Source: Anthostomella pinea
Lineage: Eukaryota; Ascomycota; Sordariomycetes; Xylariales; Xylariaceae
Assembly (NCBI GenBank): GCA_963556695.1
Contig: CAUWAG010000004.1
Coordinates: 682,001-746,000 of the forward strand
DNA length: 64,000 nucleotides
Reading direction: 5' to 3'
How positions within the stretch are numbered: position 1 is the stretch's first letter; each line of letters opens with the position of its first letter. This document shows positions 32,031-42,487 of the stretch, in pieces. The position numbers and the translations under genes were made by a program. The notes below the pieces were generated by a model. It worked only from the letters and a program-made list of their open reading frames with translations. It was not told the DNA's origin and did no database searches.

Positions 32031-33849
32031 ATGTCGTCCCAACTGTCTGGTGCTGGCGGAACAGGCAACATCCCGAGACCTGGTCCGTCCCGCTCCGGGA
32101 GCCTGCCTCAAGGAACGGGCCAGTCCTCAGAGACCTCTGCCGCGCAGCCGCCCTTCGATATTAACAACTTCCCTTTTACGTTTGAGCATGTACACGATGC
32201 ATCTCATTCTGCCCGTATCGAAGCCGACGTACGTCCGATTCATGATACCACTGCCTTTGTACGGAGGAGCTGCTGCTAACCAACTGATAGACAGACCCTT
32301 CGATGACAGCAAGTCGTCAATGGTGAGCTGCCTCTCGAATCCGCGAGGTGCCATGACTAACATAGTATGTCAACTAGGGACGATGAATCGATCACAAGTA
32401 GTGTTTCGGCATACAGAGAAGAAAATGGCAGAACCTATCATGCCTATAGTGATGGATGTACGTCAACAATGGACACCAACACAGATGTGCAACGACTGCC
32501 GATAGCTGATGGTTATCATAACAGCTTGGCACTACCCGAATGATCCATGGGAGCTTGAACGACTGGACTGGCAGTTTGTCTGCTTGAAGCGCTTGTTGTG
32601 AGTATCTTCCATCTTCAGTCAGCCCCAACGCCAACCCATTCCCCTCGCTTGTCGGGCCCACAAGGAATCTGCAAACTCTGGTTTGCTTGTCCTGGTGTTA
32701 CTTAGTCGTTGATTGTGGACTTTTCTTCGCTCCCAGAGTCTGACAGGAGAGATAAATGCTAAATGCAGATACTGCAGTAACGACAAGAATTATTTTGCTC
32801 CTTGGACGCAACAGCGACCTCCTAGACGAATCCTCGACATCGCGACTGGCACAGGAATGTGGGCTATCGAAGTAGCTGAAGAATTCGAGTCTGCGACAGT
32901 CATCGGGACTGATCTATCACCAGTGCAACCTGAATTGGTTCCTCCGAACTTGCACTTTTACATTCATGATGCGTAAGTGGTTCCCCTACTTCTTGCGACA
33001 TTGCGTTTCAGAAAAAGGCAACCCGGGACCACCTGTGTTCTCTGGCCCTCCCCAGAAGCTCGTCAGTGACGATGTCGTTTTATATCTGCTCGCGTGGGCG
33101 CTGGCCGAGATTCGAAGATTCAACTTCTTTGCTATTGTCTGACAACCTAATAGGAGGACAAATGACTGGTGGTGGCCAGATCCTTTCGACTATATCCATT
33201 TGCGCATGACGCTGGGTGCCTGGGCCGATTTCGAGCAAGACGTTGCGCGTAAGGCCTTCAATCACCTTGAACCTAACGGCTGGTTCGAAGCCCAGGAGCT
33301 GTGTCCCAGCTTCATGTGTGACGATGACTCGATGGCTCCCGACTATGCGCCAAAACTGTTGTTTGACGACCTGCTGGACTGTGCAAGGGCAGAACAACGA
33401 CCGATTGACATCGCCAAGACGTACAAGCAAAGCCTGATAAACGCAGGCTTTGTCGACGTTACCGAGCAAGTCTACAAGATACCCATCAATGGGTGGCCGA
33501 AACAGGTGAATTGGAAGACCCTCGGAGACCTGTGGAATGCGAATTGTCTGGACGGCATCCAGGGCATAGCAATGGCGCTTCTGCACCGCGTGAGAAGGCT
33601 GAAGCGTCATCAGATCGAGGTGCGTCCTGGATCCCTCTGTTTGAGGTGGTTGACTGTACCAAAGATGCATGGTGTGGCTAACCTCGAGCCCAGATACACC
33701 TGATGGAAACGAGACGAGCCCTCTCGGACAAGCGCGTACACGCTTACCAAAAGTTCTACGTCGTCCTAGGACGGAAACCCAGACCCGACGAAATGGTCAC
33801 GACACCGGGCGCTACAGCGAGCGCATCAGCGAGCACATCCAACACTTAG
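32031..33849 (+). CDS. LaeA-like SAM-dependent methyltransferase, seven exons
   Basis: Exons 32031-32228, 32291-32322, 32366-32457, 32525-32597, 32769-32972, 33154-33619 and 33694-33849 keep phase to 406 aa. A Pro/Ser/Gly-rich N-terminus leads to ENGRTYHAYSDGSWHYPND, the typical entry of the LaeA/UMTA group. Motif I is RRILDIATGTGMWA (about residues 151-164), followed by GTDLSPVQPELVPPNLHFYIHD and NDWWWPDPFDYIHLRM, with KFYVVLGRKP near the end. The fold binds S-adenosylmethionine; substrates in this group are mostly unknown and some members control secondary metabolism and development. Introns 4 and 5 (171 and 181 nt) are longer than usual, so a different split there is possible. An upstream C/T-rich leader is visible. 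Confidence 0.85.
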
Positions 33850-35609
33850 ACACGCGGGCAACGATATTGGACAACAGTTGACGATCTTACGAGTTTTATT
33901 ACCGGCGTTCTGTCTAGACGAGGACGCAGCATTAGAGCGGCGACGACGGCGGATCGACCTTGTGCCTCCCGCCCTGATACTTTAAGACCACTTTCACGAT
34001 CACGATTGTACGGGGACAAAGACGGAAGGGACCGAGTGGGAGACTGAGGACGCATTAAGCTGGCGATAACAATCTACAACTTCTATGCTGGCACGGCGTT
34101 CGATAAGAGGTCTCTATATTCAATCCATAACAACGGTTGCATCGGCGTGGAAGTGGTCGCATAGCTGTTGCGGGCTCCTCGCCGCGAATGGACTGGATGA
34201 GGACCAGACCGCGGCATACTAGACTCGGGGTGGCGGGCGCGAGTGCGTGTCTGTGTGTTGCCATATAACCTCCTTCACAATACATACCGGATGTCAGAGT
34301 GCGCCTACAAACGTACCTTAGCTATGCGAAAGGGAGGGAAACCCGGTCACATACACACCGTACTCCACGAAGCATACGTAGCGGTGATACTCGGATGTGA
34401 TTGGCAAGCCAAAAACCACCCGGTACCGATTCCGGCACTGCAGAAGGTGATATGTACGTGTACGGCGCAGCTGATACGGGCATCGCTTGTGATGAGTGAG
34501 CAAGGCTGCGCCGCTGCTGACGTGAGACATGCGACGTCGGTCGTACAAACTGGCTCTGGAAACGACCGTCTGGCCTGGCCTCTTCATCAAGATGGGTGTC
34601 AGTTCTGATCGGACAATGCGAGCTCATCAATAAAGACTTGGACTGAAGGGTTGAGAAGGTGGTCCCGTACTGTCTGCAACATGCAGAAGTGACATGTCAG
34701 CTGAGTCCATGTCTGAGCTCGTCTCACTTGGAAGCCTGTCAATATCGTCTTGATACCATTTGTAGGGCGGACAGGTCACAGCTAATTGAGATAGAGGCGA
34801 GGCCCAATGCTTGCTGATTGGGGTTGGGGTCATTGATCAACTCTGAAGAAAGGAAGAAGGGAAGAAGCGAAGAAGAGGAAGCGGCGCAGTGGAGTGGACC
34901 AACTGACTCGCAAGCGTCTTTTGATACGGGCCGTGGCTTCCTGTTTCTAACGGGAAATGTGAGAAAGCTTGGGCCACCCCGCCTCCTCTCTCTCTCCGTC
35001 CCCTTTCTTTATGTGGAGCCCTACGTCTTTCCCCTGTGGACGGCACAGAGGACCCGGGAATCGCTACGACGAAGAGCTTCTCCAAATAATAGCAACCCTC
35101 TGCGCCTCTCTACCTTTTACAGACATTGGGCACACGCTGCTGCTTCGTATGCCGTCAATGCAAACTTCTTTCCCAATGCCAATCACACCCGGTCGTTGAT
35201 ACCTGATGTCATTGTTTGGCGGCGTTAGTTATAGTTCAACGCTCCATTCGCGCTCGAGTCGAGTCCAGCCACCCGACAGCGCTTCTCGTGTTCTCGACCC
35301 GACCGTGTGCAACCACTTTCCGCGCACCCGACTCCTCATTCCGTTAATAATAGCGAACAGCACGTCTGGAGCCCTAATGCGCAGAAGCCCGGCCCATATC
35401 TGAGGGTAAAATCGCCTTGCCAAAGAACCTCTAATCGTTCCCAACTGGTTGTCCTTGTTTGGTCGCTGGCACGCCGATTTATTCATCAGCCGTGTCCCCG
35501 TTAACACTACGCTGCCACGCCCGACCGATACACCCGCGAGCTCGAAGCTAGTAGTTGGATTAGCACAACAGGTTCTACGCGACTTGACGACCCTCGACAC
35601 CCGGCAAAG
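33850..35609. other. Intergenic/promoter region upstream of the ArfGAP gene
   Basis: Only short ORFs without family character. The last few hundred bases before 35610 are C/T- and CG-rich, fitting the ArfGAP promoter and leader. Confidence 0.5.
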
Positions 35610-37777
35610 ATGGCTGGACTCATGAGCAAGCGCCAGCAGGCGCGCAACGAGAAAGCCTTGCAAGACCTCAAGCAGAACGTCGCAGGAAACAACACATGCG
35701 CGGACTGCGGAGCAAGGAATCCAGGTGCGCCCGCTTCACATAGCTTCCCCTCTGCGCGGTGCAGACATGCTAATTCACATGTGTAGCTTGGGCATCATGG
35801 AGTGTACGTTTAAACTCAATTGCACCTCGGGAACGCGACGCGATCCACCGCCGCAAGCCACTGTAGGGAAACAGAACGAATGACATACTAATCGTGTGAA
35901 TAGTTGGGCGTCTTCCTTTGCATGCGATGCGCTACCATCCATCGCAAGCTAGGGACACACATCTCCAAGGTCAAGTCGCTAAGCATGGACAGCTGGTCCA
36001 ATGACCAGGTGGAGGTATGGACTACACGATGGAATACAGGCGTACGATGGGGTGACTAATTCCCATCCAGAGCATGAAACGCGTCGGAAACGCCTCGTCG
36101 AATATGAAATTCAACCCCCAGAACAAGAAGCCTCCGGTACCCATCGATGCTGACGAAGCCGACTCCGCGATGGAACGATTCATCCGATCCAAGTACGCGC
36201 AGCCCCAGACCCAGACCCCTGCCAACGGCGCGAGAAGGCACAACACGGGAAATTCAGACGAGGGCACCCCGCCGCCATTGCCACCGAAGACGGGCGGCCG
36301 TTTCTTCAAATCAGGAACACTTTCATTTCGTTCTAAGAAAGACGCGCGGAGTCCACACGACGGTGCCTTTGCATCACGCGATCTACCTCCGCGCAATTCC
36401 GAAACACTGCGCAATAAGCCCTCCAAAGTCTTCGGGGCTAGCGTACACCAAGAGAGCCCAGAGGCTACGGCGCAGAAGCTGACACAGTTGAGGGATATGG
36501 GCTTCACGGACGACAAACGCAACGCTATGATATTGAAGGGTGTTAATGGCAACCTGGAAAAGACGATCGAAGCTTTAGTACGATTGGGCGAGGGCGGCAT
36601 TTCGTCAGACTTGGCCTCTGCTCGGGAAAGCCAGCCTTTGTCGAGATCATTGACACCTCAGCCTACGAAACCCATCACGAATGGGCTGTCGAGGTCTAGT
36701 CCAACGGCTGCTCGAAGCCCAACAACTCCCTCGAACAACCCTTGGGACATACAACCCGCCCAGCCTCAATCATCTCAGTCCACAGGAACGTTGCAGAACA
36801 GGAATCCCTTTTTCAACAACAATCCGTTTGGAATTCCACCGCAACAGGCTGAATATACCTTGAATCAGTCCCTGCAAAATCTATCCTTGGCACCATCTCA
36901 GCTACCGCTTTTCCCACACCACACTGGGGGAGTACCGGCTTCACAACCTATATCACAACCACTCTATCCGCACTCAATGACTCCGCCAATTCCACAAACG
37001 CAAAATTTTGGGTCCGCGGCATTTAATGGCTACCAGAATTACCAACAGCCGGTGTCGCAGCCCCAGCAACCGCAGCAGCAGCAGCAACAGAACAACAATC
37101 CCTTTTTGCAGGCTCCCGCCGCTGTGCAGCCGTCGTTATCCCTGAATACATCGTCCTTTCAGCATACTCAGGGAGCATATAACGGCAATCCATTCACAAG
37201 ATCACCGACAAGGATCGCCTCTCCGACACTAAGCCAGATACCCGAGCAATCACAGCAGAACGTCTATAGTGCGTCCCAAACACCGGCGTATGGGAGCAAC
37301 CCGTTCTTTGCAATGAACCAGCCTGCGCAGTCATCCCAGCCCCTGCAGCAGCCTTGGTACGAGAGCCAGCAACCTGTGCAGGCGCCCCCTCAGGGAGTAT
37401 ATCAACCACAGCGAGCCGATACCGCCTCCATAATGGCCATGTACAACTATCCGCACCTCGCACCGACCGGGATGCAATCTCAAGAACAGGCTCCCCAAAA
37501 TGCTACTGAGATGGGTCAAAGTCAACAAGTTCCTTCCCAATACCAGGCACCTACTTCTATACCAAGAAGTGCTTCAAACTTGGCGGGCACGAACAATCCT
37601 TTTCTGAACAGTACAGCGGCACCAGCTCCCGCTGCCTTCGCGCCGGCTAGTAACACGACCGCGCCAAGTTCAAATGGGCGAAGCAGGGAGAGTATGACGA
37701 TGGCTATGGATATGGCCTGGAACAACGGCCGGCATAGCCCCGATGCCTTTGCCAGTCTGAGTGCGAGAAGCGGGTAA
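35610..37777 (+). CDS. ArfGAP with UBA domain and Q/N/P-rich tail
   Basis: Four exons, 35610..35724, 35787..35803, 35904..36014 and 36071..37777, join in phase to 649 aa; exon 2 is only 17 nt. The ArfGAP zinc finger is complete (C30, C33, C50, C53; C-x2-C-x16-C-x2-C) and is followed by the arginine-finger region IHRKLGTHISKVKS. A UBA domain lies near residues 215-260 (KLTQLRDMGFTDDKRNAM). The remaining 380 residues are rich in Q, N, P and S with NPF and NNPF motifs (NNPFGIPP, GNPFTRS, NNPFLNS), which bind EH-domain endocytic proteins. The layout matches yeast Gts1 and related ArfGAPs, which stimulate GTP hydrolysis on Arf1-type GTPases in Golgi/endosome traffic. Introns are 56-100 nt. Confidence 0.93.
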
Positions 37778-37875
37778 TGGTGTCCGTATCTGTATATATA
37801 CTGAGACGTTGTACCATATTAATGATGCTGCCACGACAAAGATGGCTATAATGTCCAACTCAGCCTCATGCTCAT

Positions 37876-39644
37876 CTACTTGTGGATCTCTTTCAAACTG
37901 AACTCTTCCCAGGTCATTCCCTCTAGATCGTCGAATCCCTGTCCGTCCGCTCTTACTACTTCACTCCAGCCTCTAATCAACTCCCGCCAGTAGCACATCT
38001 CAGCTGCGGGACTGAAATAGCCTCCACCGTGGAACAGCTCGCGCTGCCTCCGCGCGATGCCCTCGGCGGTCTCGGGGTGCCTCTCGAGCCACATGATGGT
38101 CGACTCGAGATCGCTCCAGTCGGGCGCGACGAAGACGATGTTCGCCTCCGCGGCGTCCCACTCGCGCGGCCAGGCCTCTTTCACCCACGGCGCCGGGTAC
38201 TGCGCGAAGTAGTTCTTGTCGCCGGGACCCAGATCCACCATCTTGCGCTCGACGCCCTTGCCCTTGCCCTTGCCCTTGCCCTTCTTTTTTCCACCACCAC
38301 TACCCCTAACAGCAGCCGCCTGGTCGTCGTCATCATCCAAAGTGTAGCTGAACACGGGCCGCAGGAGGTGCGTGACGTGCTGCATCCAAGCGACGGGCGG
38401 CGTGACGACGACGGACGCGCACAGGGTGTGGAACTGGAAGCGGCCGCTGTACGTCACGCCCTCGGTGTGGATGATGTACTTGTAGGCGCAGAAGTCCTCG
38501 ATGGGCAGGGCGTTGGTCGCGTTGCGGCCGCTGGGGGTGGTGACCCAGTCCAGGGCCTCGGCGTCGGCCCAGGGTTTTTGCGCGGTCGCGTGCACTAGGT
38601 TTTGCCGCATGCGGCCGGCGCGGGGGCTGTTGAACCACTGCTGGGGGGTTAGTAGTTGGGGACTTTCGGTGGGAGGGGGCTGACGGGTGCTTTGGCAGGT
38701 TTGGGTCTTGTGTTGAGGGTGGGATTCCCATCTACGCAGACACGGATTCTCCCGGAACAGGGTTCGGTGTGGGGACGGCAGATACGAAATGGATGCTAGG
38801 TACTCACGGCAGTGCCGCGCCAGACGGCGCGCGGGATCTTGTCGTGGAAGCTCCGCGTGCGGACCTCGAGCGCGGAGATGACGGCGGCGGCCCGCGACAT
38901 GGAGCCGATGAACGGCAGCGACCAGGCGTAGAAGCTGAAGTGTGGGATGGCGAAGTAGTGCTTGGTCGACTTGTCGTTGAGGGCCGGGTCGGCGGGGCGC
39001 GAGTACGAGAGGGTCGAGGGCAGCGGGTCGTCGTGGTGGTTGAAGGCCAGGATCGTGTCGGGGACCGGGTCGGCGGAGGAGGAGGGCCACGTCAGCAGCG
39101 CGTTGGCGAGCTGGTGCAGCGTCGCGGAGCGGTGCGCGAGCATGTCGGCGCTTAGCTCGGTCTTGCGCCCTGCGGAGAGGATGGAGAGCTGGGAGGGGGG
39201 TGGCGCGCGTCAGTGTTTGGTATGCTCTCTTTTCATACTGACACGTACCTTTCCATGCCGGATCCTGGCGATCAGGGGCCCAAGGCCCTCCGATTTCCTC
39301 TCGAGCGTGAAAGGGCCCTTCGCGACCACGTCGTCGATCTCCTTCAGGAGGCCCGGGAAGCTGGCGCGGCACTGCGCCTCGGTCAGGAAGCGGTTGTTCA
39401 GCAGCTCGGGCGACAACGCCGCCAATGACGACTTTCCCTTGGCCTGCTGAGAGACTGGTTTTGGGCTTGATGTCTTGGGAAATGTGTCAAAGGTCGTCGA
39501 TCGCGACGAGTCGAGGCTTTGGTCGGGCACTAGCAGCAGGCAGTACAGGGCCAGGCAGAGCACCGAGATCACGACGATCTGCCGCAGGCGCGACGTCTGC
39601 TTGGGGGTTGTGCGCAGCAGCATGTTGCCCATTGTGGCGGACAT
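37876..39644 (-). CDS. GT90 (CAP10-like) glycosyltransferase, type II membrane protein
   Basis: Three exons, complement(37876..38637, 38808..39188, 39249..39644), give 512 aa in phase. A short basic N-terminus precedes one transmembrane helix at about residues 22-39 (IVVISVLCLALYCLLL), so the enzyme is a type II Golgi protein. The lumenal domain has the CAP10/GT90 hallmarks: KIPRAVWRGT, WFNSPRAGRMRQNL, FCAYKYIIHTEGVTYSGR and a final region with VAPDWSDLESTI. These enzymes transfer sugars such as xylose or glucose; the fungal prototype adds xylose in capsule synthesis. A (KG)n tract (GKKKGKGKGKGKG) sits as an insertion in a surface loop. The gene is convergent with the ArfGAP gene (98 nt between stops). 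Confidence 0.88.
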
Positions 39645-40449
39645 GCTCCCATCTCACTCGACTCAGACTTTTCAACTTGACTGCACTCAACCCTGAACCT
39701 GACTCGATGCGAATTGCAATCCTCTCCTCGCCACTGAATTCGATTTGATGTACTTCGAGCTCGGCGACGACTTGCTTAGGGACCGTCCCGTCAAGTGGCG
39801 GCGCCAAGCCCAAGATATAGCGATAGAATCTGGGGAAAGTCTGGGGAAGTCTGATTGCGGGAGATCATCTGTCGTAGACGGGACGACCTACATGATGTAT
39901 GCAGGGGCAGACAGCCACCTACCTTCAAGTTTGCCGGTTTGCCGTACAGACTTAGAGACATGGAATTGTTCGTCGGCACTTCTGGGTCCGGAGTCGGAAT
40001 TGGTTGCTTGCCCTTCTTGGTCCGGCCGATGGGGTAAAAGGTGCCAGCGAGGGGCTGAGTTGCTGACGACCTGGACAGTTTCATCTTTTGGTACGCAGTA
40101 TATCGCTCCGCCAATCAACTTGCAATGCCCAACTCCCGGAGCGCTTTCCAGCTCACCGAGTATTTGACATTGATTGCAACGTCGGCAGCGTAACATCTCA
40201 ATTTAAGGTAGGCAGTATTAGACTTGCTATACCTGATCGAGACAGGTGCATGCATGTGTCGGATGCAGCGTTGTAAGTTGTTACTTATAGCTTACTCACA
40301 GCAACGCTATAGAAGGTAGACAGCGGAACCTAGTTGTTCCGTCCCGATCCAGCCCCCTCTGGCACAAAACTGCCACGGTCGCACAAGGACACTCTAGACA
40401 GAAAGAATACACACACACACTTCACTCTGACGATTGGCTCAAATCTGAC

Positions 40450-41870
40450 ACATCTATTATAAGTTAAGCAAACAACATGCTAACATCGCTAACTATGTTC
40501 TTCTCTTACTTTTTACTCGCCCGTATATTTTATGTATTTATATGTAATAATGCGATGGCTTTTATTAGCTGTTAAATATAAAACTACCTTCTATACTTTT
40601 ATATATTTATATATGAAAGCCGTATAAACTAATATAAAGGTTTTGTGGTATTCTAAAAGAGTCACAAGCCTTGGGGGTGTGAGCGGTCACTGCAAATGTT
40701 GTTGTCATTCTCAAGTATACTCGGCAGGGCTAACCTACAGCTAAATACCATACTGCACCATGCCAGGGTGGATCCACTGTTCCTTTGACAGCCCCCTAGT
40801 GGGTACTGCACCTAAGGGCACCATATCTGGGATCCAACATCGAATATGTTTAAATATAAAGAATTATTCTTTTTTAGTATTCGCTTTTACTAGTATTTTA
40901 CTATTTTAAATAATAAGACGGCGAGTGTACTGCTTATTTTAATATGTTTTATATTTAAGTCGGGTAGTACGCTTATTTATAATCCGTCGCCGCTTTAAGC
41001 TATATAGCTTATTAAGTCTTATTATACTCAAAGACCTTATTGTCACGGCGAGCATACTGGGGAGCTGGGACATGGCCTGCAGCAAGCAGCTATTACTCTA
41101 TTGACGAGAATATCAAGACTAGAGAGGAAAGAAAGAGAGAGAGAGATAGGTACAGTGGGAGGTTGCCCCTTTAAGGGGATCCTCTGGTCAGATCCTTCCC
41201 CTATTGGGAAGTATCCGCTTGTCATGTGGGAAGGTCTGTGCAGGCCGTCACACTTATAATTTAACGTATTGTTTAAAGTACTTATTTTTTTAAATACGAC
41301 TTAAATCTTAAACCTTTAATTTATATGGTATTGAATATTAATAGGAGTTTTTTTTTTACTTGCTTGGCTTATTATTACCAGACCATGATAAATAATTAAT
41401 AATAATAAAAAAGAAAAAAAGAAAAAAAGCAGTTTATTAAGTATAAACTAAAAGGTCTTATATAATCTTGCTATAAATTTACTTAAAGCTGGCTTTTTTC
41501 ATACTTTAAAGCTATAATTACGGTAAAGATTAGAAATATTTTTTTCGGTATTTATAAGCGCGTTACAGTTTACGCCGCCTCTCTTAAGTTTAAAATTAAT
41601 ATTTTAAAGTATACTACGTAAGAAAAAGCGTGTATTACGCGAAAAAGGTAAAAAAGATAACATATTTAAAAGGAAAATGCATAAAAAAGAGTTATAATTA
41701 GAAATAAAAATTTGTAAAAATTTATTAAACATATAATTAGTAGTTATCAAAGTGAAGTAGCGGCTATGTTTATTAAAAGACTTGTTAGTTATAAAGTAAG
41801 GTATTAGTTAAAACGGATATTAAAGAAATAATAATTCTTTAAGTATGGGCCTTTTCTAATGTCGTACGCC
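40450..41870. repeat. AT-rich, RIP-like island (decayed transposable element?)
   Basis: Long runs of TA, AA and TT with almost no coding potential replace normal composition between 40,450 and 41,870, interrupted by two islands of ordinary GC content (about 40,660-40,840 and 41,041-41,252). This is how RIP-mutated repeats look in ascomycetes. No ORF or terminal repeat identifies the original element. Confidence 0.65.
41041..41252 (+). mobile_element. Short solo LTR, 212 bp, with 5-bp target duplication
   Basis: Begins TGTCACGGC and ends GCCGTCACA, inverted ends with one mismatch. CTTAT stands on both sides (41036-41040 and 41253-41257). The normal base composition inside an AT-rich block shows it arrived after the surrounding sequence had decayed. 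No internal retrotransposon sequence remains. Confidence 0.85.
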
Positions 41871-42487
41871 ATTCTAGGTACCTATCTGACGATGATAGCC
41901 CCTTGTGTTGAATACACGGATGTTGATTGATTCTATTGATTATGTTCTTGTTCTGTGTGCAGAGATTAATCATCTGTCTTCTTGGTGGGTCAGATGCCCT
42001 GTGCGTCTCTGCCCCACTGGAGATCTTCCGGTGTCTATCTCCGGCTCTCATTCAACACCTGGAACTTTAAACCTCGTGTCTTAGGTCTGGCAGCTAGCCT
42101 GTCTGCCTGTCTGCTTTGCACTGTGAAGGACACTGTGATGACCGCGCAGGGCTGCATGCTTCCGGGCACTTAGACCGACGACAGCCTGTACGGTCCACTG
42201 TACCTTATTAATGCTCTCCAGCTGGGTTACTGTATCCCGGTGTGGCTGGTGCCTGACGTCAAGCCCCTTTGAAACACACGACGTGCACCTGCACCCGGAC
42301 CTGGGCATGTATGTACATACGCGGAGGCGCATCAGCTACATGTAAGGTATTGGGCTTCAGCTTCCCGGAGAGCGCACCGAACCATAACCGTCGTCAACCA
42401 TACGTGCTCCTGGCGTGACAGCAAGAGCAGCACCTGCACCCGCACCCTTCTCTGAGACAGTGAGACACCATATAACGGCCCTTCACC

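Larger units (their letters stand above)
39645..42487. other. Intergenic, mostly AT-rich repeat island
   Basis: The left part is the promoter of the GT90 gene. From about 40,450 to 41,870 the sequence becomes very AT-rich and contains the second solo LTR. From 41,880 composition returns to normal, with the promoter of the next gene. Confidence 0.6.

Noticed and set aside
40660..40840. GC-normal patch in the AT-rich island considered as a third solo LTR
   Set aside because: TG...CA ends can be picked but are not inverted repeats and no target duplication flanks them.
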